From Rhizobium sp. NZLR1 (GTDB taxonomy: Bacteria; Pseudomonadota; Alphaproteobacteria; Rhizobiales; Rhizobiaceae), in assembly GCF_017357385.1 (NCBI RefSeq), contig NZ_CP071636.1, positions 186,001 to 250,000 of the forward strand: 64,000 nucleotides of DNA, read 5' to 3'. A program made the translations under genes and the position numbers. The stretch's first letter is position 1; each line of letters opens with the position of its first letter. This document shows positions 10,321-19,846 of this stretch, one piece after another. Below the pieces are notes generated by a model. It ran no database searches. It was not told where the DNA came from and saw nothing but the letters and a program-made list of their open reading frames with translations.

Positions 10321-13300
10321 ATGAAAAAGATCGTATTTCTCATTGCCCTCGCTCTTGCGTCTTCAACGCTGATCGCAAGCGGTCATGCGCAGCAAGGCGC
10401 CGCCTCGCCGACACTGGATGTTCTGCAACGCGCCGACGGCGTCAAAATCGTGCCGGAGAGGTTCTTGCGCGCCTATGATCCCGTCACGATCTTCTTCCCT
10501 GCGGATACCGGCCCTGCAGCCGGCGGCCCGGAAGACTCGCCCGAGCGTTTTGTGACCATGGAACCGGCGGCTGCCGGCGCCTGGCAGTGGCTCGGCCCGC
10601 GCGCCCTGCAATTCCGGCCGGCCGACAAGTGGCAGCCGCTGTCGCGCCTCAAGGTAACGATGCTGGCGCATGACAAGGCCGCTGGTGGCGAGACGGAACT
10701 GATACCGCTGCTGCCAGTACCGGTATCCACGGCTCCGGCTGCAACCGATGATCCCATCAGCGAGCTTGACCAGATCACATTGACCTTTGCCGAACCCGTC
10801 GATGTCGCGGCGCTGAGCCGACTTCTGTCGATCGAGTTGCGTCCTGCGCCGGGCATTGGCGACGAAGGCGGTTTGATGCTGGGGGCGCAGGATTTCGATG
10901 TCCAGCCGCTTGAACGCAACAGCCGCAGCGACCAGCAATCCTATGTGGTGAAGCTGCATGCCAGCGTGCCCGATGGCCGCGTCGCCCTTCTGCGGTTGAA
11001 GCTTGCCGACACGCCCGACTTCAGCGATCAGACCTTCGAGTTGCGCGTGCGCACCGCCGTGCCCTTCACCATGATCAGTTCGGATTGCGGACGGGGCTTC
11101 GACGCCGCCACAAGCGATGACATCATGCGCTGCACATCCAATGCCACTGTCAGCGATGACAGCGCCGCAGTCGATGATGACGGCAACCCGCTCGACAATG
11201 CCGAGGCAGCGCCGGCCGATCGATCGGGTCGTGGCCTGATCTTCCGCTTTTCGAGCAATCCGCTGGCCGGGAAACAGTTTTCGGTCCGGGACGCCTTGCG
11301 CATTTCTCCACCGGTCGACGATTTGACGGCGGAAGCCAGCGACGGCCGTCTTTATATCAATGGCCGCTTTCTCACCGACAAGGTCTATACGCTTGATGTG
11401 ACCGCCGGCGCCTTGGCGGATGACCGCGGCAGACCGCTGGCGACCGGCTTCGGCCAGAAATTCGCCTTCGCGCCGGAACAGTCCTCGCTCGTCTGGGATG
11501 CGTCGCAGGGCGTGGTCGAGCGCTTTGGCCCGCAACTCGTGCCGCTGCGCGGACGCGGCTACGACAGGGCCGATGTGCGCATCCATGCGATCGATCCGCT
11601 GTCACGCGATTTTTGGCCTTTCCCGCAATCCGGCCTCGATACGGACGACGACGAAGCACCGCCCTTGCCCGGCAAGGAGCCGCAGAAATGGGCCGACAGC
11701 GATGAGATTTCAGCCGATGCGATCCAGGCGCGCGTCAAGGCCCTGGGTTCGCCGGCGATATCCGAGTTCGTGGACCTGCCGATTCACAAGGGCGGCGTCG
11801 ACACCAAATTCGGCCTGGATCTGAAATCCTTTTTTGCCCGGATTGCTGGGCCTGACCAGCCCGGCACCTATCTCGTCGGCCTGCGTGCGGTGGACAATCA
11901 AACCCGGCATTGGCTTCGTGTGCAGGTCACCGACCTGACCTTGAGCGCGGTGGAGGAACAGGACCGGGTGCGATTTGCCGTCACCTCGCTTGCCAAGGGT
12001 AATCCGATCAGCGGGGCGCAAATCCGCCTCGATGGTTTGCGCGACGGCAAATTCGTCACGCTGGCGACTGGGACGACAGATGCACAGGGCTTCTTTTCCT
12101 GGGAGCTGCAGCAGCGCGCCGACGCGAAGATCCGGCGCGTCATCGTGACGAAGGGGCTGGATACCCTGGTCGTCGACCCCGATCACGCGCCTGCCCAATA
12201 TGCTGCGGACAACTGGACCAAGCCGTCGGCCGCCTGGCTGGATTGGACGACCAATCCGACGGACAGCCGCACCGAGCAGAGCCGCACCCTTTGCCACGTC
12301 TTCACCGAGCGACCGATCTACCGTCCGGAGGAGCCCGTGCATATCAAGGGCTATGTCCGCAGCTATCTCGGGGGCCACTTGACGCTGCCGACGCAAGGCG
12401 GCCAGATCGTGATTACCGGCCCTGACAAACAGGAGTGGCGCGTACCGGTGCGGCTGGACGCATTCGGCGGCTTTTACCACAAATTCGACGCCGAGACGCC
12501 GGCAACCGGGGATTACGAAGTTCATTTCGAGCCGGGCGACACGGCGGGGGCTACCGACCAGGATCAACCGGCGCAGACATCCGGTGAGGACGGGAATGCC
12601 GACGGCCAGGCGAGTGATAACGCGACCGATGATGCGCAGGCAGACGATAACCAGGCCGATACTGCTGAGAGTGCCGATAGCGACAGCAGCGCCGCGAGCC
12701 CGGCCGACAACACGGTCCAATGCGGCAGCATCTCCTTCAAGAAAGAGGCCTATCGCCTGCCGACTTTCGAAGTCGTGCTCAACAATCCGCAAACCGTACC
12801 GCTCGATTCCTCCTTCAACGTCGATCTGATCGCCCGCTATTTCGCCGGTGGACTGCTGGCGGATCGGCCGATCCGCTGGCGAGCCGTTCAGTATCCCTAC
12901 AATTGGACACCACCTGGCCACGAGGGCTTCTTTTTTTCGACGGATTCCCGTTACTCCGGCGGCGATGAATTCAAATCCTCGCCGGCGCTCGAACGAGACG
13001 GCAGCACAGACGCCGGCGGCGCCTCGCGCATCAGCTTCGACACGACGATCGAGCCGACGGCGCAACCCCGCCGCTATATGATCGAGGCGACCGTTACCGG
13101 CGACGATGATCTGCAGGTGCGCAGCATCACTAACGTTTTTGCCGTCCCGCCCTTCGTGCTTGGCCTGAAGGTGCCGCGTTATGTGCCAAATCCCGGCGCC
13201 ATCGAGCCTGAGATCCTGGCGGTCGACGGCAATGGCGAACCCGTCGCCGGGCTGGAGATGACGGCACGCCTGATCCATCGCAACTGGACGTCGACCCTGC

Positions 13301-16290
13301 AGGCGAGCGACTTCAGCCAGGGTTCGGCAAAATACGTCACGCAGGTCATGGACGACACCGTGCTGGAGCGCAAGATTACCAGCACTCGGGATATCCAGAC
13401 CCTGGCGCTCGAGGCAAAGGACGCAGGCGTCTATGTTATTCAACTCGAGGCAAGCGACCGGATCGGCCGCCAGCAGCAGGTGAGCGTCGACTTCTTCGTC
13501 GGCGGCACCACGCCGGTTACCTGGGCACAGGCGCCCGCGCGCACCGCGGTCGTGACCACGGACAAGGACAGTTACATTCCCGGCGAAACCGCCAACCTGC
13601 TGATCCAGTCGCCCTTCCAGACAGCCCGCGCGCTCGCCGTCGTCGAAGAGCCAGAGGGAAAATTCCGCTATGATTGGGTCGATATCGCCGATGGATACGG
13701 CCATTATGCCGTGCCCGTCCGCAAGGAATATACACCGCAAATTCCCGTGCACTTCCTCATCCTGCGCGGCCGGCTGGAGACCAGCATCCCCTCGCCGAAC
13801 GCACCCTTCGACCAGGGCAAGCCTGTAACGATCGCCGCGACGAAGGCGGTGACGGTGAAGCCGGTGAAGAACACCGTAAATCTCACCTTGGATTATCCGA
13901 AGAAGGCCCGCCCTGGTGACGAAGTGGAGGTCACGCTGCATCTGGCCGACGATAGCGGTCAGCCGATCGCGGGCGATGCCACTTTCTGGATGATCGACCA
14001 GGCCGTGCTGTCGCTCGCACCGGAACAGCCGCTGGATCCGCTGCCGAATTTTATCGTCAAGCGCCAATCCACCATGGCACTGCGCGACACCCGCAACATG
14101 GCCTTCGGCGTCATTCCGCTGGATGAGGTGCCGGGCGGTGACGAGCGGGAGGAATGGGGCACGGACAACAATATTTCCGTTCGCAAGAATTTTACGCCGG
14201 TCCCGATCTATCTTCCCGACGTGAAGATCGGCCCGGATGGCATCGCCAAGATCAAGGTGAAGCTGCCGGACTCGCTGACCGTATTCAAGCTGCGCGCCAA
14301 GGCCGTCAGCGGTCCCGACCGCTTCGGCTATGGCACCGGCGAAATGCTGATCCGGCAGGAAATAGTCGCCCAACCCGCCCTGCCCCGCTTCCTGCGGTAT
14401 GGCGACCAATTCGAGGCAGGCATCATTGCCCGCATCGTCGAGGGTGGTGGCGGCGCCGGCGCTGCTTCCATTGCTTCCGACGGACTGACGCTGGAGGGCA
14501 GCAAGGACCTCTCCTTCGCCTGGGAGCAGAACAAGCCCGCTCACATCGGCGTTCTCGCTGAGGTGCCCGAGCCAAGGCCTGGCAAGGAGGACGTGCAGCT
14601 GCGTTTCGGGGTCGAGCGCGTCGCCGACCATGCCAGCGACGCCGTGGAAATCACGCTGCCTTTGAAGTCCGACCGTATCCCGACCAAGCACTACGAAATC
14701 GTCGAAATCCCGGCGGGCGGCTCGAAAACATTGCCGGCACCCCAGCAAGACGTGCGCCCCGGATCGTTTCAGCGTGCGATGACGCTAACCGCCGATCCGG
14801 CACTGGTGAAGCTGGTTGCCGGCCTCAACACTTTGGTGGAATCTCCCTATGGCCCCACCGAACAACGCATATCGCTCGCCTCCTCCGGCATCGCCTTCAA
14901 AAGTTTCGCCCCGATCCTGGCGGCAGCAAACCTTGACAAACGCATCGATGGCGATGTGCACAACACCGTGCTGGCAATCGGCCAGGCGGTCGACGCCGAT
15001 GGCCTTGTCGGCTTCTGGCCGCACAGCAAGGGCAATGTCTCGCTGACGGCCTGGGCCTATTCTTTCCTGGTTGCGGCCGACAAGGTGGGCGTGCCCACCG
15101 ACAAGGCTTTGTCGGATCGCCTTGCGAGCGTGCTGAAACTGTCGCTACGCTCGGATTATCCGCATCTGCTCAGCGGCGACGAGATTCGCGAGCGGGTCGA
15201 GGCTCTGACGGCTCTGGCCGAAGGCGGCAAGCTCGACCCGGCCTATACTGCCGAACTTGCCCGCTCGGCCGCGTTGATGCCGAATGTCAGCGTTGCCAGA
15301 ATGACCGCGGCGGCAGCGGGTGCGCCCGATGCCGACCCACGCCTTGTCGGCGGTTTGGCCGACACGATGTGGTCGCGCGTTCGCATCCTCTCCCGCAATG
15401 GCCAGCTGGTTTATGACGGCCAAGCCGAGGATGGGGGCAGTCCGATCATCCTGCCTTCCGAAACCCGCAGTCTCGCCGAAATGGTGCGCGCCGCGGCTTT
15501 GACCTCGGAAACGGATCCGCGCTATCCGGCTTTGAAAAATGCCTTGCTGCAACTCGGCGGAGGCGACGGCTGGGGTTCGACCAATGCCACTTCGGCTGCG
15601 ATCCGCGCGCTTGCCGCCGCCTGGCAAAGGCCGACGACGCCATTGCCGCTGACGCTGGCGCAGAACGGAAAGTTTCAAAACCTGACGCTTGACGCAAATG
15701 CTCCCGTGCTGCGACAAGTCAGCCTGGATCCGGGCGCCGTCACCATCCAGAATACCGGAACGACGACCGCTCTGGCGCTGGTGGAAACCACCTATCTATC
15801 TGCCGAAGCCGGCTACACCGCGCAGGCCGAAAGCCGGGGATTTGCCCTTACCCGCACGCTTTTCCGTGTCCCCGCGGGCAACGCGCCGCTGGAGAAGCTG
15901 GTTCCCGATGCTAAAGGTGCGATCCAGCTCAAGGTCGGCGATGTGCTCGAGGAAAGGATCGAACTGGTCGTCTCCGAAGATCGCACCCATGTCGCCCTTA
16001 CCCTGCCGCTTGCAGCCGGGCTTGATCCGCTCAACCCCAACATCGCCACCGCGCCGGCTGAGGCGACACCGGCAGTCGCGCCGACCCTGCCGACCGATTG
16101 GATCTCCTATGGCGACGATCAGGTATTTTGTGCTTCCGACAGGCTGCCGAAGGGCAACTACACCTTTGCCTACCGGACGCGCGCCTTGATCCCCGGTTCC
16201 TACACGCAGCCCCAGGCCCTTGCCGAAACCATGTACCAAAAGGGCTTACGGGGAATGAGTGCTGCCATGCAAATCGTGGTGGCGAAGTGA
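10321..16290 (+). CDS. Bacterial alpha-2-macroglobulin family protein lacking the thioester Cys
   Basis: 1989 residues with a Sec signal peptide (hydrophobic residues 4-19, AHAQ-like site near 23) and no lipobox, so probably soluble periplasmic. The hallmark macroglobulin segment FTERPIYRPEEPVHIKGYV starts near residue 660, and the conserved A2M core (GIAKIKVKLPDSLTVFKLRA and what follows) lies around 1305-1350. At the thioester-domain entry the usual C-x-E-Q is replaced by GPTEQ (residues 1511-1515, Pro1512 for Cys), so covalent trapping of proteases is not possible; this resembles the YfaS branch rather than YfhM. A highly acidic low-complexity insert covers residues about 739-800. It sits 7 bases after the LprI-domain gene, and pbpC starts 49 bases after its stop. 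Role inferred: protease trap or envelope guard working with PBP1C. Confidence 0.92.
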   Translation: MKKIVFLIALALASSTLIASGHAQQGAASPTLDVLQRADGVKIVPERFLRAYDPVTIFFPADTGPAAGGPEDSPERFVTMEPAAAGAWQWLGPRALQFRPADKWQPLSRLKVTMLAHDKAAGGETELIPLLPVPVSTAPAATDDPISELDQITLTFAEPVDVAALSRLLSIELRPAPGIGDEGGLMLGAQDFDVQPLERNSRSDQQSYVVKLHASVPDGRVALLRLKLADTPDFSDQTFELRVRTAVPFTMISSDCGRGFDAATSDDIMRCTSNATVSDDSAAVDDDGNPLDNAEAAPADRSGRGLIFRFSSNPLAGKQFSVRDALRISPPVDDLTAEASDGRLYINGRFLTDKVYTLDVTAGALADDRGRPLATGFGQKFAFAPEQSSLVWDASQGVVERFGPQLVPLRGRGYDRADVRIHAIDPLSRDFWPFPQSGLDTDDDEAPPLPGKEPQKWADSDEISADAIQARVKALGSPAISEFVDLPIHKGGVDTKFGLDLKSFFARIAGPDQPGTYLVGLRAVDNQTRHWLRVQVTDLTLSAVEEQDRVRFAVTSLAKGNPISGAQIRLDGLRDGKFVTLATGTTDAQGFFSWELQQRADAKIRRVIVTKGLDTLVVDPDHAPAQYAADNWTKPSAAWLDWTTNPTDSRTEQSRTLCHVFTERPIYRPEEPVHIKGYVRSYLGGHLTLPTQGGQIVITGPDKQEWRVPVRLDAFGGFYHKFDAETPATGDYEVHFEPGDTAGATDQDQPAQTSGEDGNADGQASDNATDDAQADDNQADTAESADSDSSAASPADNTVQCGSISFKKEAYRLPTFEVVLNNPQTVPLDSSFNVDLIARYFAGGLLADRPIRWRAVQYPYNWTPPGHEGFFFSTDSRYSGGDEFKSSPALERDGSTDAGGASRISFDTTIEPTAQPRRYMIEATVTGDDDLQVRSITNVFAVPPFVLGLKVPRYVPNPGAIEPEILAVDGNGEPVAGLEMTARLIHRNWTSTLQASDFSQGSAKYVTQVMDDTVLERKITSTRDIQTLALEAKDAGVYVIQLEASDRIGRQQQVSVDFFVGGTTPVTWAQAPARTAVVTTDKDSYIPGETANLLIQSPFQTARALAVVEEPEGKFRYDWVDIADGYGHYAVPVRKEYTPQIPVHFLILRGRLETSIPSPNAPFDQGKPVTIAATKAVTVKPVKNTVNLTLDYPKKARPGDEVEVTLHLADDSGQPIAGDATFWMIDQAVLSLAPEQPLDPLPNFIVKRQSTMALRDTRNMAFGVIPLDEVPGGDEREEWGTDNNISVRKNFTPVPIYLPDVKIGPDGIAKIKVKLPDSLTVFKLRAKAVSGPDRFGYGTGEMLIRQEIVAQPALPRFLRYGDQFEAGIIARIVEGGGGAGAASIASDGLTLEGSKDLSFAWEQNKPAHIGVLAEVPEPRPGKEDVQLRFGVERVADHASDAVEITLPLKSDRIPTKHYEIVEIPAGGSKTLPAPQQDVRPGSFQRAMTLTADPALVKLVAGLNTLVESPYGPTEQRISLASSGIAFKSFAPILAAANLDKRIDGDVHNTVLAIGQAVDADGLVGFWPHSKGNVSLTAWAYSFLVAADKVGVPTDKALSDRLASVLKLSLRSDYPHLLSGDEIRERVEALTALAEGGKLDPAYTAELARSAALMPNVSVARMTAAAAGAPDADPRLVGGLADTMWSRVRILSRNGQLVYDGQAEDGGSPIILPSETRSLAEMVRAAALTSETDPRYPALKNALLQLGGGDGWGSTNATSAAIRALAAAWQRPTTPLPLTLAQNGKFQNLTLDANAPVLRQVSLDPGAVTIQNTGTTTALALVETTYLSAEAGYTAQAESRGFALTRTLFRVPAGNAPLEKLVPDAKGAIQLKVGDVLEERIELVVSEDRTHVALTLPLAAGLDPLNPNIATAPAEATPAVAPTLPTDWISYGDDQVFCASDRLPKGNYTFAYRTRALIPGSYTQPQALAETMYQKGLRGMSAAMQIVVAK

Positions 16291-16339
16291 GCCTTCACAA
16301 TCGGGACAGATATCAGACGAGGAGCCAGCCAGCCGGGCA

Positions 16340-18628
16340 ATGACACTCTTGAGAAGCCGCCGATCAACGCTTGTCCGTTTCTCCTCGCTGGTTCTCGCAG
16401 CCGGCGTCCTGGTCTATGGCTATCTCATCAATCAGCGCGCGCAGTTGATCGCGCCTGCGCCGACCTCGATACTTTATGATCGCGGCGGCGCGTTCCTCGC
16501 TCAGATCGGCCATGCCGACGGCGCAAGTGGGCGTATCGACTATGGCTATTGGCCGCTGGAGCAATTGCCCGACCGCGTCGTCAAGGCAACGCTTGCCCTC
16601 GAAGACAGGCGGTTCTACGACCATATCGGCATCGATCCCTACGCTGTCGGCCGCGCAGCCTGGCAAAATCTCGATGCCGTCGGCCGCCGCTCGGGCGCCT
16701 CGACCATTGCGATGCAAGTGGCGCGGATGCAGCAGCCGGAATCGCGCACGCTCATCCACAAGGCGCTTGAGGCCGGCACCGGCGTCCTCCTGACCCTGCG
16801 TTACGGCCGCGATGCGATGCTGGGGCAATATTTGCGGCTGGCGCCTTACGGCAATGGCAGCCACGGCATCGCCCATGCGGCGCGGCTCTATTTCGACAAG
16901 CCGGTCGCAGACTTGTCCTGGGCGGAAATCGCGCTGCTATCAGCGATCCCGCAGTCGCCGACCCGGATGAACCCGCTGCGGCCGCAGGGCTTGCGCCGGG
17001 CCATTCACCGCGGCCATCAAATGCTGGACGCGCTGGCGAAACAGAAAATCATCAGGGCTGACGAGGCAGAGATCGCCCATCATCAGCTCGATGAGATGCG
17101 GATGCCCGACATACCCCGCCGCCCGGATGCCCTGCACCTGATATTGCGCTATCATGACCTCATCGAGAACGGCCAGATAGCCCCTGCGTCCGCCAGCACG
17201 CCGCTGATCCACACGACGATCGACCTCACCCTGCAGGCCGACATTACTGGTCTCGCACGACAATATCTCGATCACTGGCGTTCTGCGGGCGCGCAGCAAG
17301 TCGGCGCCATGGTGGTGTCGCGCCAAACAGGCGAAGTCCTCGCCCAAGTGGGTTCGACCAACTATTACGGCAGGCATGCCGGCGCATTCGACTACACCCG
17401 GACACAGCGCTCGCCGGGCTCGACCCTCAAACCTTTCGTCTATGCGCTGGCCTTCGAGCGCGGCTTACTGAAGCCAACCGACATGTTGCTCGATCTGCCG
17501 GAAGGCGCGTCGGGCATCGGCGATGCGGATCGCGAATTCCTCGGCCCTATGCTGCCGCGCCAGGCACTGGCCAATTCGCGCAATGTTCCCGCCACCAATC
17601 TACTGCGCAGCATCGGTCTCGAGACGACGTTCCGCTTTTTGCGCGATCTCGGTCTGCACGACCTGGAAACCCCAGCCGATTATTTCGGCCTGTCGATGGC
17701 AATCGGCTCGCTGCCGACCCGCCTGGATAGGCTGATGCGGGCCTATGGGGCGCTCGCCAATGATGGCCAGATGCAGGATTTGCGCTGGGCGCGCGAGCAG
17801 CCACAGCCGCAATCCGTTAGGGTCATTTCGCTCGATACGGCCCGGTTGATTACCTCCTTCCTCTCCGATCCGCAGGCCCGGCTGCCGAGCTTCCATCGCT
17901 ATGGCACGCTGGAATATCCATTCCCCGTCGCCATCAAGACCGGCACCTCCCAAGGCTATCGGGACGCCTGGGCGATCGCCTATTCGGAGAAGGTCATCGT
18001 CGGCGTTTGGATCGGACGGGGCGATGACGGCACGATGAGCCGGATGACCGGCGCCGGCAGTGCCGCCCGCCTCGTGCACGCGATCCTCGACAGGGTGCAC
18101 GGCAATAAGCCGGGAGACATCGCCGACGCGCGTTTCCCGACGCCACCGGACCGCAAGCCGATGGAGGTCTGCGTCGTCAATGGACAGACGAATGACAACA
18201 GCTGCAGCCAGACGCTGGTCGAATGGTTAAAGCCCGACGAGATACCGAAGGTGGCTGCACGATCGCCTGGTCCGGACGCCACCCTCAAACCTGTGTCGAT
18301 CAGTGCAACAGCCGAGAGGAGCAAGAATTCACTCGCCAACGCCGATGGCTCCAACTCGCAGATCCGTCTCGCCATCTCGACACCGGCTCGCAACAGTCAG
18401 ATCTGGCGCAATCCGGAACAGCCGGCGGCATTCGACCGGCTGCCTCTGAAGGCCGATGTCCAACCGCATGTGCCGCAGATCGTCTGGTATGTCGACGGCC
18501 AGCCCTTCGCCGTCACCGACCCCGACAAGCCTGTCTTCTGGCCCATTCAGAGCGGAGAACACCGCTTCCAAATCCGCCTGCCCTACCGCGACGAAACCTC
18601 CGCAGTCGTCCCGGTGTATGTGCAATGA
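16340..18628 (+). CDS. pbpC: Penicillin-binding protein 1C
   Basis: 762-residue bifunctional peptidoglycan synthase anchored by one N-terminal membrane segment (residues about 11-31). Glycosyltransferase motifs: EDRRFYDHIGID (Glu88) and GASTIAMQ (119-126). Transpeptidase motifs: STLK (361-364, nucleophile Ser361), SRN (413-415) and KTGTS (533-537). The C-terminal tail (about 675-760) is a BiPBP_C-type domain typical of the 1C class. The start at 16340 is preferred over an upstream in-frame ATG at 16259 because it directly precedes the membrane anchor and has a GAGGAG Shine-Dalgarno at about 16319-16324; the upstream start would overlap the macroglobulin gene. Pairing of PBP1C with an alpha-2-macroglobulin is a known bacterial arrangement, thought to protect and repair the wall after breach. 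Confidence 0.95.
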   Translation: MTLLRSRRSTLVRFSSLVLAAGVLVYGYLINQRAQLIAPAPTSILYDRGGAFLAQIGHADGASGRIDYGYWPLEQLPDRVVKATLALEDRRFYDHIGIDPYAVGRAAWQNLDAVGRRSGASTIAMQVARMQQPESRTLIHKALEAGTGVLLTLRYGRDAMLGQYLRLAPYGNGSHGIAHAARLYFDKPVADLSWAEIALLSAIPQSPTRMNPLRPQGLRRAIHRGHQMLDALAKQKIIRADEAEIAHHQLDEMRMPDIPRRPDALHLILRYHDLIENGQIAPASASTPLIHTTIDLTLQADITGLARQYLDHWRSAGAQQVGAMVVSRQTGEVLAQVGSTNYYGRHAGAFDYTRTQRSPGSTLKPFVYALAFERGLLKPTDMLLDLPEGASGIGDADREFLGPMLPRQALANSRNVPATNLLRSIGLETTFRFLRDLGLHDLETPADYFGLSMAIGSLPTRLDRLMRAYGALANDGQMQDLRWAREQPQPQSVRVISLDTARLITSFLSDPQARLPSFHRYGTLEYPFPVAIKTGTSQGYRDAWAIAYSEKVIVGVWIGRGDDGTMSRMTGAGSAARLVHAILDRVHGNKPGDIADARFPTPPDRKPMEVCVVNGQTNDNSCSQTLVEWLKPDEIPKVAARSPGPDATLKPVSISATAERSKNSLANADGSNSQIRLAISTPARNSQIWRNPEQPAAFDRLPLKADVQPHVPQIVWYVDGQPFAVTDPDKPVFWPIQSGEHRFQIRLPYRDETSAVVPVYVQ

Positions 18629-18718
18629 GGACGTCGCAGTGCCGCAATTGTACCGCGGTCGGCATATGGAACTGGAAATCCTTTGAACGAAGGGGGTCAG
18701 CAGCGGCCGCATAACCGC

Positions 18719-18979
18719 TTAGCCATCGTTCCTCATCGCGGCGCGGAGCACATCGTTGATGCGGTCCTGCCAGCCCGGGCCATCCTCCTGAAAATAAACG
18801 AGCACGTCGCTGTCGAGTTTCAGAGTGACCTGTTCCTTGACGTTCGGCAGCGCCGGCCGCTCGACGGGCGGTGCGGCGGCCACCTTTTTGGCCGGCCTGA
18901 ACAAGGCTTCCGCGGCATCAAGCGCATTGACGGGGCGGCGTGGAGTTTTGGTCACGGTTCTCTCCAATGGTTCGCTCAT
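18719..18979 (-). CDS. BrnA-family antitoxin, apparently orphan
   Basis: 86 residues from the chosen ATG. The C-terminal half (EQVTLKLDSDVLVYFQEDGP, then a GWQDRINDVLRAAM helix) matches BrnA-type ribbon-helix-helix antitoxins, in which this part binds DNA. The N-terminal half is Ala/Pro-rich. The frame is open further upstream to 19201, so an N-terminal extension cannot be excluded; no clear Shine-Dalgarno decides it. BrnA normally follows a BrnT toxin gene, but the DNA upstream (19202-19500) holds no recognisable BrnT. It may be a leftover antitoxin next to the IS remnant. Converges with pbpC. Confidence 0.65.
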   Translation of the reverse strand: MSEPLERTVTKTPRRPVNALDAAEALFRPAKKVAAAPPVERPALPNVKEQVTLKLDSDVLVYFQEDGPGWQDRINDVLRAAMRNDG

Positions 18980-19301
18980 TTCTGCGGTCACGGTCTTATC
19001 ATGGGATTGATCGTCCGCCAGGACGCTTCTGGGGTCGTTAACTGCTCCCGTCATTCCAACGAGACCCATTTTGCAAAGCGGCCGCTCCTTCAGCAGTGCG
19101 TCGTACCGATCACGAATCTCATTTAACGAATAGAGGGAACGAAATCCAGACGACTTGGTTTGGCCTTGGAAAGCGGCGCCTGGTTTCCGGAGCCGCACCA
19201 TGTGTAGCCGAGGAGCCTGTTGTGAATGTTCTAAGTTTCAGCAGAAAAAACATTGGTGATGGTCCTGATGCTGGTTTCGTGACCAACGGACGTTGATGAC
19301 C

Positions 19302-19403
19302 GCCGGCTCTACAGCTTTGCCCTGCAATACGATATGGACGGCAAGAGCTGGCGACCGAGATCTGAGACGATATGCGGCCAGCTCTACGGCGAGGTGGAAG
19401 CGT
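19302..19403 (+). other. Possible gene fragment ending in ...GQLYGEVEA
   Basis: A short open frame reads RLYSFALQYDMDGKSWRPRS, then ETICGQLYGEVEA and a TAA at 19401-19403. It has a protein-like composition but no start codon or ribosome site, and ends immediately before the hairpin that probably marks the end of the IS remnant. It may be the tail of a host gene disrupted by the insertion. I do not recognise it. The rest of 19202-19400 shows nothing else. Confidence 0.25.
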
Positions 19404-19409
19404 AAGTAT

Positions 19410-19428
19410 CCCCCGGCAAAGCCGGGGG
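19410..19428. repeat. GC hairpin at IS200/IS605 remnant end
   Basis: Perfect 8-bp stem CCCCCGGC / GCCGGGGG around AAA, followed by CTTTAATATG. It lies about 85 bases beyond the stop of the transposase remnant (19512). IS200/IS605 elements carry a terminal hairpin recognised by the Y1 transposase, so this is best read as the downstream-end hairpin of the element. It would also fold as a terminator in RNA. Confidence 0.5.
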
Positions 19429-19511
19429 CTTTAATATGTGAGCCGCTCAAAGCGTCGGGATGCGGACGCTGACGCGGCCCCGGTTTCAATGCGTCACCTG
19501 GAGGTGGCCGT

Positions 19512-19730
19512 TCAACGCCACAGGTTCAATTGCTCAAGCCTGTGGTCGTCCTTCTCTTGGTTGCGGATAATCGCGGATTGTCTCCTCATCACGACCGACA
19601 GTCGACACGACGTACCCACGCACCCAAAAGTGCTACCCGGTAAAGCCGCGCTTTCTCTCACCGTAGACCCGCCCAAGGTGGATGGCACTCTTGCCCTTCA
19701 TGTATCCCACAACCTGACTAATATTACTGG
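19512..19730 (-). pseudogene. IS200/IS605-family TnpA transposase remnant
   Basis: Read on the minus strand, the C-terminal part of a Y1 transposase is clear: QVVGYMKGKSAIHLGRVYGE, RKRGFTG, stop, HFWVRGYVVSTVGRDEETIR, then after a frameshift RNQEKDDHRLEQLNLWR and a TGA at 19512-19514. The in-frame TAG replaces the Gln of the family's GQHFWARGY segment. The N-terminal third, with the catalytic HUH motif, is missing upstream. The element is therefore truncated, has at least one nonsense and one frameshift change, and cannot make an active enzyme. Family knowledge: such elements move as single strands via terminal hairpins. Confidence 0.8.
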
Positions 19731-19846
19731 ATCAACCATCGCGATGGATCGTCATCGATAGAGGATGGCTTGTGGCAAAGTTTGAGTTGACCGTTTTCGA
19801 TGGCGAGGCGACACTTGCAATCGACAGCAAGGCAGGAGGAAAAATA

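Noticed and set aside
11710..14748. A 1012-codon open frame on the minus strand inside the macroglobulin gene.
   Set aside because: It is antisense to a gene with strong homology. Its translation is rich in Arg/His/Ala without family motifs, and long antisense frames are expected at this GC content.
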